This document shows, piece by piece, positions 42,121 to 50,219 of a stretch of 64,000 bases of DNA (within the stretch, counting starts at the first letter, position 1; each line of letters starts with the position of its first letter). This stretch comes from Catenuloplanes indicus (lineage in GTDB: Bacteria; Actinomycetota; Actinomycetes; Mycobacteriales; Micromonosporaceae). A model generated the notes under the pieces. It did no database searches. It was not told the origin of the DNA and was given only the letters and a program-made list of their open reading frames with translations. Position numbers and translations under genes: made by a program. The stretch is taken from positions 5,456,001 to 5,520,000 of the forward strand of contig NZ_JAUSUZ010000001.1 in NCBI RefSeq assembly GCF_030813715.1. Direction: 5' to 3'.

Positions 42121-42487
42121 CCCGTCCCGGGTGCGCGGCGAGCGGGCTGAGGGCGCCGATGCCGGATATTTACCGCTATCACACCATCGACCGCAGTTAG
42201 TCAGGCTTCCACCACGTACTCCGGCACGCTTTGCTCTGCTTACCTGGCACAAATCCGGCGGATCGGCGCCGCAGATGTGCCGGTCGCCGACAGGTAAGCA
42301 GAGCAAAGGCGGCGCGGAGATCGACGGTTGTTTTCGCGGTTTGCGCCAAATGTTCAGGTGGACGGTTCTCTTGCGGGCGGGTGACTCGCGCAAACTTAGG
42401 ATCCGCTCAGGTGGCCGACGGGTAGCCGGGGCGGCGATGCCGGATCGCCCGCGGTCCCCCCGCGGGCCCACCGCTCAGGAGCCCTGG
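42121..42487. other. Gene-free stretch with inverted-repeat element C
   Basis: The stretch contains element C (42229-42308), a moderately AT-rich lead-in, and AGGAG just before the phospholipase gene. No gene is seen. Confidence 0.65.
42229..42308. repeat. Dispersed inverted-repeat element, copy C
   Basis: Perfect 18-base arms (CTTTGCTCTGCTTACCTG at 42229-42246 and complement at 42291-42308) surround a 44-base interior. The interior contains its own smaller dyad GCACA...TGTGC. The inner arm ends in CCTG/CAGG, whereas copies A and B have CAT/ATG. This is the shortest copy. Confidence 0.92.
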
Positions 42488-43051
42488 ATGCCCCTACCGC
42501 AGTCGGCTGACCACATCCCCACCCGCACCAGGGCCGGCACCGTCCTGGTGACGCTGCTGGCCGTGCTGGCGATCGCGAGCCCCGCCGCGGCGGCCGTGAC
42601 GCCCGCGCAGAAGGCCGCGACGCTCGCGAGCTTCACCCAGACCGCCGCGCAGAGCTACGACGCCTGGAACGCGGCACGCCAGGACCAGGGCGCGTGGGCC
42701 GAGTACGGATTCGACTGGGCCACCGATCACTGCTCGGCCAGCCCGGACCGCCCGCTCGGGTTCGACTTCGCGCTCTCCTGCCACCGGCACGACTTCGGCT
42801 ACCGCAACTACAAGGTGGCCGGCGCGTTCCCGGCGAACAAGGGCCGGATCGACTCGGCGTTCTACGCGGACCTGAAGCGCGTCTGCGCCCGGTACTCGTC
42901 CGCGACCCGCCCGGCCTGCTACAGCCTGGCGTGGGTCTACTTCGAGGCGGTGTCGGTCTTCGGCTCGGTCTCCGCGGTGCGGCAGTCCGACCTGGACGAG
43001 GCCGCGCGGCTGAAGGCCCAGGGGCTCAAGGCCGAGGCCAACGCGGCCTGA
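42488..43051 (+). CDS. Secreted phospholipase A2 (prokaryotic type)
   Basis: The 187-residue protein has a signal peptide (VLVTLLAVLAIASPAAAA, cleavage near residue 36). The compact domain has the prokaryotic PLA2 core DHCSASPDRPLGFDF then SCHRHDFGYRNY (His101 and Asp102 as catalytic pair). Four Cys could form two disulphides. It resembles the secreted Streptomyces enzyme that releases fatty acids from the sn-2 position with calcium. AGGAG lies 8 bases before the ATG. The gene follows element C and ends at a hairpin shared with korB. Confidence 0.88.
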   Translation: MPLPQSADHIPTRTRAGTVLVTLLAVLAIASPAAAAVTPAQKAATLASFTQTAAQSYDAWNAARQDQGAWAEYGFDWATDHCSASPDRPLGFDFALSCHRHDFGYRNYKVAGAFPANKGRIDSAFYADLKRVCARYSSATRPACYSLAWVYFEAVSVFGSVSAVRQSDLDEAARLKAQGLKAEANAA

Positions 43052-43055
43052 GCGG

Positions 43056-43082
43056 ACGGGGGCCGCGCGCGGCGGCCCCCGT
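43056..43082. terminator. Bidirectional hairpin between PLA2 and korB
   Basis: ACGGGGGCCGC and its complement form 11 pairs around a GCGCG loop between convergent genes. Confidence 0.65.
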
Positions 43083-43084
43083 TC

Positions 43085-44101
43085 TCAGATCGTCCAGGTG
43101 TCGCCCGCGTGCAGCAGGCCGGTCAGCTGCTCCTCGGGCGTGCCGGTCGCGGCGGCCCGGGCATCCGCGACCTGCTGCTGCAGCACCTCGTCGTAGGTGG
43201 GGCGGGCCACCGCACGGAACACGCCGATCGGAGTGTTCCGCAGGTCGAGCGCGGGCAGCCGGGAGAGCGCGAACGCGTACGCCGGGTCCGCCACCGTCTG
43301 GTCGTGCACCACGATCTCGGACGGGTCGACGGACGCGGCCGGCCGGACCGAGAGACCGAAGCCGCCGGGCGGGTGCACCACGCACGAGTCGCCGAACGTG
43401 ATCGGCTGCCCGTGCTCCAGCCGGATCAGGTAGTCGTCCCGCGTACCCGCGTCCTTGAGGGCCTCGAACGCGCCGTCGTTGAAGATGTTGCAGTTCTGGT
43501 AGATCTCCACGAACGCCGAGCCCCGGTGCGCGGCCGCGGCGCGCAGCACCGACTGGAGGTGCTTGCGGTCCGAGTCGATGGTGCGGGCGACGAACCCGGC
43601 CTCCGCACCGAGCGCCAGTGAGAGCGGGTTGAACGGCGCGTCCGCGGACCCGACCGGCGTCGACTTGGTGATCTTCCCGAGCTCGGAGGTCGGCGAGTAC
43701 TGCCCCTTCGTCAGCCCGTAGATCCGGTTGTTGAACAGCAGGATCTTCAGGTTCACGTTCCGGCGCAGCGCGTGGATCAGGTGGTTGCCGCCGATCGACA
43801 GTGCGTCGCCGTCGCCGGTGACCACCCAGATGGACAGGTCGGGCCGGGTCGCGGCCAGGCCGGTCGCGATCGCCGGTGCGCGGCCGTGGATCGAGTGCAT
43901 GCCGTACGTGTTCATGTAGTACGGGAAACGCGACGAGCACCCGATGCCGGAGATGAAGACGATCCGCTCGCGCGGGATGTTCAGCTCCGGCATGAAACCC
44001 TGCACCGCGGCCAGGATCGCGTAGTCACCGCAGCCGGGGCACCAGCGCACCTCCTGATCGGACTTGAAGTCCTTCGCGGTGAGTTTCAGCATCTCAGCCA
44101 T
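43085..44101 (-). CDS. korB: 2-oxoacid:ferredoxin oxidoreductase beta subunit
   Basis: The 338-residue protein carries the thiamine pyrophosphate fold: WCPGCGDYAILAAV near residue 21, GIGCSSRFPYYM, and GDGDALSIGGNHLIHALRRN (GDG...N motif) with KILLFNNRIYGLTKGQ. With KorA it decarboxylates 2-oxoglutarate (or another 2-oxoacid) to an acyl-CoA and reduces ferredoxin, as an oxygen-tolerant route in actinobacteria. It overlaps the korA stop by 8 bases on the minus strand. Confidence 0.93.
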   Translation of the reverse strand: MAEMLKLTAKDFKSDQEVRWCPGCGDYAILAAVQGFMPELNIPRERIVFISGIGCSSRFPYYMNTYGMHSIHGRAPAIATGLAATRPDLSIWVVTGDGDALSIGGNHLIHALRRNVNLKILLFNNRIYGLTKGQYSPTSELGKITKSTPVGSADAPFNPLSLALGAEAGFVARTIDSDRKHLQSVLRAAAAHRGSAFVEIYQNCNIFNDGAFEALKDAGTRDDYLIRLEHGQPITFGDSCVVHPPGGFGLSVRPAASVDPSEIVVHDQTVADPAYAFALSRLPALDLRNTPIGVFRAVARPTYDEVLQQQVADARAAATGTPEEQLTGLLHAGDTWTI

Positions 44102-45938
44102 TTTTCACCACGTCCTCCAGCGCGGACTCCAGCTCGCCGGCCGTGAACGGCAGACCGCTGACCTTGTTGAACGGCAGCGCGTCGACCAGGAACCGGCCCC
44201 GGATCACGTGTGCGAGCTGCCCCAGGTTCATCTCCGGGATGACCACCTTGTCGTACCGTTTCACGATCTGTTCCAGGTTGGCCGGCATCGGGTGCAGGTG
44301 CCGAAGGTGCGCCTGCGCGATCGTCAGGCCGCGTTGCCGCAGCGCCCGGCAGGCCGCACCGATCGGCCCGTACGTCGAGCCCCAGCCGAGCACCAGCACG
44401 GTCGCCGCGCCGTCCGGGTCGTCCACGGTCACGTCCGGCACCGGGATCGTCTCGATGCGCTGCGCCCGGGTACGCACCATCAGGTCGTGGTTCGCCGGGT
44501 CGTACGAGATGTCGCCGGTCTTGTCCGCCTTCTCCAGCCCGCCGATCCGGTGCTCCAGGCCGGGAGTGCCCGGGACCGCCCACGGCCGCGCCATCGTCTC
44601 CGGATCCCGCAGGTACGGCAGGAACCGGCCGTCCGGCGAGTTCGCGGTGGACGCGAACTCGACGGTCAGGTCCGGCAGCGACGCCACGTCCGGCAGCAGC
44701 CACGGCTCGGAACCGTTCGCCACGTAGTTGTCGGACAGCAGGATCACCGGCGTGCGGTAGGTGAGCGCGATCCGGGCCGCCTCGATCGCGGCGTGGAAGC
44801 AGTCCGACGGCGACTGCGGCGCGATCACCGCGACCGGGGCCTCGCCGTGCCGGCCGAACAGCGCCATGTTCAGGTCGGCCTGCTCGGTCTTGGTCGGCAT
44901 GCCGGTCGACGGGCCGGCCCGCTGCACGTCCACGATGACCAGCGGCAGCTCCAGCGCCACGGCCAGCGAGATCGTCTCGCCCTTGAGCGCGACGCCGGGC
45001 CCGCTGGTGGTGGTCACGCCGAGCGCGCCGCCGTAGGACGCGCCGAGCGCGGCACCGATCGCCGCGATCTCGTCCTCGGCCTGCATCGTGGTGACGCCGA
45101 GCCGCTTGTGCTTGGACAGCTCGTGCAGGATGTCCGACGCCGGCGTGATCGGGTAGGCGCCGAGGAAGACCGGCAGTTTCGCCCGTACCCCCGCGGCGAC
45201 CAGGCCGAGCGCGAGCGCGGCGTTCCCGGTGATGTTGCGGTACGTCCCTGAGGTCATCGGCGCGGGCGTGATCTCGTACCGCACCGCGAACGCCTCGGTC
45301 GTCTCGCCGAAGTTCCACCCGGCCCGGAACGCGGCCTGGTTCGCCGCGACCAGCTCCGGCCGGGCCGCGAACTTGCGTTCCAGGAACCGCAGCGTCGACT
45401 CGTACGGCCGGGAGTACAGCCAGCTCAGCAGCCCGAGCGCGAACATGTTCTTGGCCCGCTCGGCGTCCTTCTTCGACACCCCGGCGCCGGTCAGTGCGGC
45501 CACGGTCATCGAGGTCAGCGCGACCGGGTGCACCGCGAACCGGGACAGCGAGCCGTCCTCCAGCGGGTTCTCCGCGTACCCCACCTTGGCCAGGCTGCGC
45601 TTGCTGAACTCGTCCGTGTTCACGATGATCGCGGCGCCCGCGGGCAGCTCCGGCAGGTTCGCCTTGAGCGCGGCCGGGTTCATCGCGACCAGCACGTCCG
45701 GTGCGTCGCCCGGGGTCAGGATGTCGTAGTCGGCGAAGTGCACCTGGAAGCTGGAGACGCCGGGCAGCGTGCCGGCCGGTGCACGGATCTCGGCGGGGAA
45801 GTTGGGGAGCGTGGAGATGTCGTTGCCGAGCTGCGCCGTCTCGGACGTGAACCGGTCACCGGTGAGCTGCATGCCGTCACCGGAGTCGCCCGCGAAGCGG
45901 ATGACCACCCGGTCCAGCCGGCGCACCTGCTTGCTCAT
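44094..45938 (-). CDS. korA: 2-oxoacid:ferredoxin oxidoreductase alpha subunit (fused gamma-alpha)
   Basis: The 614-residue protein joins the gamma domain (VVIRFAGDSGDGMQLTGDRF, about 1-190) to the alpha domain (GAYPITPASDILHELS, TMQAEDEIAAIGAALGASYGG, TTSGPG, about 235-614), as in mycobacterial KorA. It probably acts on 2-oxoglutarate with KorB. MSKQVRRLD is taken as start because GGGAG lies 7 bases upstream and homology begins there. The open frame continues upstream only through a 74-base tandem duplication that does not encode a conserved segment. Confidence 0.93.
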   Translation of the reverse strand: MSKQVRRLDRVVIRFAGDSGDGMQLTGDRFTSETAQLGNDISTLPNFPAEIRAPAGTLPGVSSFQVHFADYDILTPGDAPDVLVAMNPAALKANLPELPAGAAIIVNTDEFSKRSLAKVGYAENPLEDGSLSRFAVHPVALTSMTVAALTGAGVSKKDAERAKNMFALGLLSWLYSRPYESTLRFLERKFAARPELVAANQAAFRAGWNFGETTEAFAVRYEITPAPMTSGTYRNITGNAALALGLVAAGVRAKLPVFLGAYPITPASDILHELSKHKRLGVTTMQAEDEIAAIGAALGASYGGALGVTTTSGPGVALKGETISLAVALELPLVIVDVQRAGPSTGMPTKTEQADLNMALFGRHGEAPVAVIAPQSPSDCFHAAIEAARIALTYRTPVILLSDNYVANGSEPWLLPDVASLPDLTVEFASTANSPDGRFLPYLRDPETMARPWAVPGTPGLEHRIGGLEKADKTGDISYDPANHDLMVRTRAQRIETIPVPDVTVDDPDGAATVLVLGWGSTYGPIGAACRALRQRGLTIAQAHLRHLHPMPANLEQIVKRYDKVVIPEMNLGQLAHVIRGRFLVDALPFNKVSGLPFTAGELESALEDVVKNG

Positions 45939-46088
45939 GCCGGGCTCCCATCCGAGCTGCGGTGCCAGCGTGGCCGGCGCTGAGCTGATGATTCGCTCGC
46001 AAGCTCGCTCATGCCGGGCCCCCATCCGAGCTGCGGTCCCAGCGTGGCCGGCGCTGAGCCGATGATTCGCTCGCAAGCTCGCTCATGC
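45936..46088. repeat. 74-base tandem duplication upstream of korA
   Basis: Two near-identical 74-base units (45936-46009 and 46010-46083, three differences), plus the first bases of a third, span the korA start codon and ribosome-binding region. Each unit contains an ATG preceded by GGGAG-like bases, and GCTCGCAAGCTCGC. No transposase is present. Confidence 0.85.
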
Positions 46089-46223
46089 TTACACCCTTCG
46101 ATCGCCTCAGGGGAGATGTGTGCCAAGACACACCATTCCAAGCCTACGTCGATTCCGCGACTTACGGCTGTCACGAGATCGACCCAGCGTGGCGGAGAGC
46201 GTGTGCGGGGTCCGGTGAACGGC

Positions 46224-46229
46224 TAGGCT
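46224..46229 (+). promoter_or_regulatory. -10 box for nuoA
   Basis: TAGGCT fits TANNNT and lies 8 bases before the GTG. Confidence 0.4.
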
Positions 46230-46237
46230 CGTCGGGC

Positions 46238-46615
46238 GTGGAGGGATACCTCGGGTCGTACGCGACGCTCGGCCTGTTGCTGCTGGCCAGCGTGTTCATC
46301 TTCGCCGCCGCGTTCGGGGCGAACCGGCTGCTCCGTCCCGCCGCACCGGCCGACCCGTTCGGCAAGCGCGAGCCGTACGAGTGCGGTCTCGACCCGGTCG
46401 GCGGCGACTGGGCGCAGGCGCAGATCAGGTACTACGTCTACGCGTACCTCTACGTGCTCTTCGCCGTGGAGAGCGTCTTCCTGTTCCCGTGGGCGGTGGT
46501 CTTCGACCGGCCCGGCTTCGGTGTCGCCACAGTGGTGGAAATGGCCGTATTCGTGGCTGTATTGGCGCTCGGTATCCTCTACGCCTGGCGCAAGAACGTC
46601 CTCCGCTGGAGCTGA
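46238..46615 (+). CDS. nuoA: Orphan NADH-quinone oxidoreductase subunit A
   Basis: The 125-residue membrane protein has three helices and the conserved loop KREPYECGLDPVG between helices 1 and 2, then QIRYYVYAYLYVLFAVESVFLFPWAVVF. NuoA is part of the membrane arm of complex I. The gene is alone: no nuoB or other nuo gene follows, and the next gene is unrelated. In Streptomyces, as I recall, korAB lie near a second nuo set, so this may be a remnant or a subunit kept for other complexes. The GTG start is supported by the TAGGCT box. Confidence 0.85.
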   Translation: MEGYLGSYATLGLLLLASVFIFAAAFGANRLLRPAAPADPFGKREPYECGLDPVGGDWAQAQIRYYVYAYLYVLFAVESVFLFPWAVVFDRPGFGVATVVEMAVFVAVLALGILYAWRKNVLRWS

Positions 46616-46668
46616 CCGACGGGGTGGCGGTCTCGCCATGATCGGTCCGTCATGTCACGATCGCCGCT

Positions 46669-47154
46669 ATGGGTCTGTTCATCACTCTCGTCACGGCGCT
46701 CGTCGTCGCGGCGATCATCTTCGGCGTCACGGTCCTGGTGAGCGGCAGCGATCCCGCGCTGGTGCCGGCGGAGCCGGACGGCCGCGCCGTGCCACTGCCG
46801 GGCAGCCGCCCGCTGCTGGAGGCCGACATCGCCGACGTCCGCTTCGACACCGCGCTGCGGGGCTACCGGATGGCCCAGGTGGACCAGGCGCTGCGCCGCG
46901 CCGCCTATGACATCGGGTACAAGGAGGAGCTGATCGGCGTGCTCGAGGCCGAGGTCGCCGCGCTGCGCGACGGCCGTCTCGAGGACGCGGACGCGCTGCG
47001 CAAGGCCCGCGAGGAGGCACTCGCACCGGCCGCGTCGGTCACCCCCGCGCCGGTTGCCGAAAACAACGACAATTCCGGCGGTACGGCCGAGAACGCCACG
47101 GTTGCCGTAAAGACTGACGAGGCGCCCGCACCCGACTCTACGGTGAAGGCATGA
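46669..47154 (+). CDS. DivIVA-domain membrane protein (Rv1209-like)
   Basis: The 161-residue protein has one N-terminal helix (FITLVTALVVAAIIFGVTVLV) and a short DivIVA motif (IADVRFDTALRGYRMAQVDQALRRAAYDI). A coiled coil (YKEELIGVLEAEVAALRDG) and an acidic, Thr/Ala-rich tail follow. DivIVA domains locate proteins to poles or septa. In M. tuberculosis a similar gene (Rv1209) precedes tagA, as here with one extra gene between. It overlaps the SRPBCC gene by 4 bases. Confidence 0.82.
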   Translation: MGLFITLVTALVVAAIIFGVTVLVSGSDPALVPAEPDGRAVPLPGSRPLLEADIADVRFDTALRGYRMAQVDQALRRAAYDIGYKEELIGVLEAEVAALRDGRLEDADALRKAREEALAPAASVTPAPVAENNDNSGGTAENATVAVKTDEAPAPDSTVKA

Positions 47155-47648
47155 CCCAGCCCGACCCGGCCGAGAACCTCCGGGAGGCCGCCACCCCCGG
47201 CACCGGCGAGGTGACCGCGACCGTGATCGTCAACGCGTCCGCCGCCACCGTCTTCGCCGCGTTCACCGCCTGGACCAAGCAGGGCGAGTGGATCCCGTTC
47301 ACGAAGGTCCGCGTGGTCGAGGGCGACGGTGGCGAGGGCAGTCTCGTCGAGGCCGTCACCGCGATCGGCCCGGCCGTGCTCCGCGACGAGATGCGCGTGG
47401 TCCGCGTCGACGCACCCTACGAGGTACGTGTCGTGCACTGCGGGAAGTTCCTGCGCGGACCCGGCGTGCTGCGCTGCACCCCGATGGAGAACGACCGGAC
47501 CCAGGTCGTCTGGCACGAGTGGTTCCACCTCCCCGCGGGTGCCGCCGGCAAGGTCGTCTGGCCGTTCCTCTGGCCCGGCTCCAAGTTCAGCCTCAAGCAG
47601 GCGCTGAAGAGGTTCGCCACCATGGTCGAGAGCGGCCGCCTCCCGTAA
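47151..47648 (+). CDS. SRPBCC-superfamily protein
   Basis: The 165-residue protein has the START/SRPBCC pattern VIVNASAATVFAAFTAWTKQGEWIPFTKVRV and a C-terminal helix FSLKQALKRFATMVES. It likely binds a hydrophobic ligand in a deep pocket; the ligand is unknown. It is translationally coupled to the DivIVA-domain gene (ATGA), so a shared envelope or polar-growth function is possible. Confidence 0.82.
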   Translation: MTQPDPAENLREAATPGTGEVTATVIVNASAATVFAAFTAWTKQGEWIPFTKVRVVEGDGGEGSLVEAVTAIGPAVLRDEMRVVRVDAPYEVRVVHCGKFLRGPGVLRCTPMENDRTQVVWHEWFHLPAGAAGKVVWPFLWPGSKFSLKQALKRFATMVESGRLP

Positions 47649-47669
47649 CCGCCTGTCGTACCCCGCGCC

Positions 47670-47675
47670 TATCGT
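47670..47675 (+). promoter_or_regulatory. -10 box for leaderless tag mRNA
   Basis: TATCGT fits TANNNT and lies 7 bases before the ATG. Confidence 0.4.
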
Positions 47676-47682
47676 GGGCCGC

Positions 47683-48252
47683 ATGTCAGACCTGGTCGTG
47701 GGCGAGGACGGTCTCGCCCGCTGCAAGTGGGGCGCCAGCACGCCCGATTACGCCCTCTACCACGACCGCGAGTGGGGCCGTCCGGTGCGCGATGACGACG
47801 GCCTCTACGAGCGGCTCACGCTGGAGGCGTTCCAGTCCGGTCTGTCCTGGCTGACCATCCTGCGTAAACGCCCGGCGTTCCGCACCGCGTTCGCCGGCTT
47901 CTCGATCGCGGCCGTCGCCGAGTTCGGCCCCGCCGACGAGGCCCGCCTGATGGCCGACGCCGGCATCGTCCGCAACCGGCTCAAGATCGAGGCTGCGCTG
48001 GCCAACGCGCGCGCCGCTCTCGACCTGCCGGACGGCCTGGCCGCGTTGCTCTGGTCGTTCGCCCCGCCGCCCCGCCCACGCCCCGCCACGTTCGCCTCCG
48101 TCCCCGCGCTCACCCCCGAGTCCACCGCCATGGCCAAGGCGCTCAAGAAGCACGGCTTCCGCTTCGTCGGCCCCACCACGGCGTACGCGTTGATGCAGGC
48201 CACCGGCATGGTCGACGATCACCTCCGGGACTGCCACGTGCGGATCGTGTGA
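47683..48252 (+). CDS. tag: DNA-3-methyladenine glycosylase I
   Basis: The 189-residue protein matches Tag: CKWGASTPDYALYHDREWGRPVRDDDGLYERLTLEAFQSGLSWLTIL, the conserved zinc ligand region (RCKW at the start, DDHLRDCHV at the end) and the helix-hairpin-helix-like KKHGFRFVGPTTAYALMQATGMV. It removes 3-methyladenine from alkylated DNA. The third Met in the frame (MSDLVVG) is used because a TATCGT box lies 7 bases before it. Confidence 0.94.
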   Translation: MSDLVVGEDGLARCKWGASTPDYALYHDREWGRPVRDDDGLYERLTLEAFQSGLSWLTILRKRPAFRTAFAGFSIAAVAEFGPADEARLMADAGIVRNRLKIEAALANARAALDLPDGLAALLWSFAPPPRPRPATFASVPALTPESTAMAKALKKHGFRFVGPTTAYALMQATGMVDDHLRDCHVRIV

Positions 48253-48314
48253 CACGTGCCCGGCGTGTCCGGGGTCTTGGCTCCGGCCGCGCGCGCCCGT
48301 GGTGAGATGGGCAC

Positions 48315-48875
48315 ATGGTGCAGCAGTGGGCGATTGTGCTTCCGGACGAGCGGCTGAAGCAGGAGCGGCTCTACCACCACGACTTCGTGGAACTCGCCGA
48401 CGTGCTCGCCGGCCTCCCGGCGTCGGCTCACCCGGCGCTCGGTGACGAGGTCGTGCTCGTCACCGACGAGCCGAAGCCGCGCGCCGTCGCGACCGGCCAC
48501 ATCGGCGGCCTGCGGTCCGACGACGAGCGCGACCGCCAGGTCGTCTACTCACGCCGTGCGTTCGACCACCCCCAGCCCGCCACCTCGCTGACGCTCGACG
48601 GTCCGGTCACCCGCATCACCCCCGCCGAGTTCGCCGCCGTCCTCGACCGCTTCGGCCCTCCGCTCGAGCGCAGCACCTGGCTGGTCAGTGTGGACCTGCC
48701 GATCGAGGCCACCACGCGCGCCGAGGCCGTCCGCCTCTTCTGGTCCTACGTCCGCGAACTTGGCCCCGCCGAACTCCCCGCCTTCGTCTCCCCGGCCGGC
48801 GACGAACTCGCCATGCAGGCCTTCGTCCTCGGCGAGGAGACCAACCTCGACCCCGAGGAAGAAGACGAGGACTGA
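48315..48875 (+). CDS. Hypothetical protein, acidic C terminus
   Basis: The 186-residue soluble protein (starts MVQQWAIVLPDERLKQERL) has no motif I recognise; it contains an EVE/ASCH-like stretch (LVTDEPKPRAVATGHIGG) near residue 60, which is only suggestive. It ends in an acidic run (PEEEDED). The codon third positions are strongly C-rich, increasing toward the end next to element D. It is a single gene between tag and the repeat region. Confidence 0.6.
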   Translation: MVQQWAIVLPDERLKQERLYHHDFVELADVLAGLPASAHPALGDEVVLVTDEPKPRAVATGHIGGLRSDDERDRQVVYSRRAFDHPQPATSLTLDGPVTRITPAEFAAVLDRFGPPLERSTWLVSVDLPIEATTRAEAVRLFWSYVRELGPAELPAFVSPAGDELAMQAFVLGEETNLDPEEEDED

Positions 48876-49380
48876 TTTCCTGGCCTTCGCTCGTGCCTCA
48901 GGCCCGGGCGCCCTCCCCGCGCCCTCACACGAGCGGTCGCGTTCCACCCATGATCCAAAATCCCTCGGCAAAGCCGTCCTTCCCGCGGGCCTTTGCTCTG
49001 CTTACCTGACTCAAGGTTGTGGGTGCGTGACGCTCCCTGGAGCCCGGCTGCGTCTGCTGACCAGGTCGGATGCGTGAATTCTGGGTCGGTTGGCGTTGCT
49101 GGTCCCGGATCGGTGCGAATCGTCGGCCGGGCGCGGCGGGTTCGGGGCGACTCGCGTGCCGGGAGCAACGCGGAGGTGCCGGGGGTTGCGTCGATCCGCC
49201 GGCGTGGGGTGCACGAGCGGCAGGGACGGTCCTGATAGGCCCGCCAGCAGGTAATACGTGACCACGCCGGCCAAATGTGAGCCATGTAAGCAGAGCAAAT
49301 CGGGCGCGCGTGGGGGTGGGGGTGGAGGCCGGCGAGCCGCCGCCGGTGGGTGGGCCGGGCGGCGGCGGGGTGCCGGTGGG
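48876..49380. other. Gene-free stretch with inverted-repeat element D
   Basis: The region separates convergent genes. Composition goes from C-rich to G-rich across element D (48991-49299). A very G-rich run (GTGGGGGTGGGGGTGG) follows the right arm. No credible gene is present. Confidence 0.65.
48991..49299. repeat. Dispersed inverted-repeat element, copy D (long, mixed type)
   Basis: The left arm CTTTGCTCTGCTTACCTG (48991-49008) is of the CCTG type, while the right arm (49284-49299) ends in ATG as in copies A and B. Only the 14-base core pairs. The interior is about 275 bases, longer than in other copies, which suggests a composite. Confidence 0.85.
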
Positions 49381-50172
49381 TCAGCGGCCCTGGAAGGCGG
49401 GCTTCTCCTTGTTGACGAAGGAGGTGGTGGCGTTGCGGTGGTCGGTGGTGGCGCCGGTGATGGCCTGGGCCTGGGCCTCGGCGGCGAGGGCGTCGGAGAG
49501 GGTGCCGGCGGTGCCGACGGAGAGCTCGCGTTTGATCGCGCCGTAGGCGACGGTGGGGCCGGCGGCCAGGCGGGCGGCGAGTTCCTGGGCGGTGGGCAGC
49601 ACCTCGTCGTCGGAGCCGGTCAGGCGGGTCAGCAGGCCGAGCGCGTGTGCCTCCGGTGCGGCGACCGGTTCGGCCAGCATGAGCAGCTCGACGGCCTTGG
49701 CGTGGCCGACGATGCGGGGCAGTGACCAGGAGATGCCGGTGTCGCCGGCCAGGCCGACGTTCGCGAACGCCATCAGGAACGACGTGCCGGGGCCGCCGAT
49801 GCGGAAGTCGGCCAGCATCGCCAGGGAGGCACCGGCGCCGGCGGCGGTGCCGCGGACGGCGGCGATCACCGGCTTCGGCAGGTTCGCCAGGCGCTGTGCG
49901 ATCGGGTTGTAGTGGGCGAGCACGGTGGACAGCGGGTCGACCGTGCGGGCCTCCAGGACCGCCACGTGCTCGCGCAGGTCCTGGCCGACGCAGAACGCCC
50001 GGCCGGCGCCGGTGAGCACGACGGCGCGGACGGACCGGTCCGCCTCGATCTCGGTGAGCGTGTCCCGCAGCGCCTCCTTCAACGCCACGTCCAGTGAGTT
50101 CATCGACTCGGGACGGTTGAGCACGAGCGTCAGGACGCCCTCGGAGCGTTCGATCAGCAACGGTTCGGTCAC
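49381..50172 (-). CDS. Enoyl-CoA hydratase/isomerase (PaaG-like)
   Basis: The 263-residue crotonase-fold protein has GVLTLVLNRPESMNSLD, GAGRAFCVGQDLREH (oxyanion-hole region) and PKPVIAAVRGTAAGAGASLAMLADFRIGG, and an intact C-terminal helix. The DLREH segment and the neighbouring PaaX gene suggest PaaG, which isomerises ring-1,2-epoxyphenylacetyl-CoA to the oxepin in phenylacetate breakdown. No other paa gene is present, so this is tentative. The GTG start gives MTEPLLIERSEGV, the usual beginning. Confidence 0.82.
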   Translation of the reverse strand: MTEPLLIERSEGVLTLVLNRPESMNSLDVALKEALRDTLTEIEADRSVRAVVLTGAGRAFCVGQDLREHVAVLEARTVDPLSTVLAHYNPIAQRLANLPKPVIAAVRGTAAGAGASLAMLADFRIGGPGTSFLMAFANVGLAGDTGISWSLPRIVGHAKAVELLMLAEPVAAPEAHALGLLTRLTGSDDEVLPTAQELAARLAAGPTVAYGAIKRELSVGTAGTLSDALAAEAQAQAITGATTDHRNATTSFVNKEKPAFQGR

Positions 50173-50219
50173 GATGCCGGGGCCTTTCTGTCGGGATGGA
50201 GCAAGCGTGCGGGCCTGCG

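Noticed and set aside
45938-46076. An N-terminally extended KorA beginning at 46076
   Set aside because: The extension is encoded by the 74-base duplication, shifts frame between units and is not like the KorA family; GGGAG precedes the shorter start.
48991-49299. The dispersed repeats as insertion-sequence ends
   Set aside because: No transposase frame lies between any pair of arms and no target-site duplication is visible at the flanks; a MITE remains possible but unproven.
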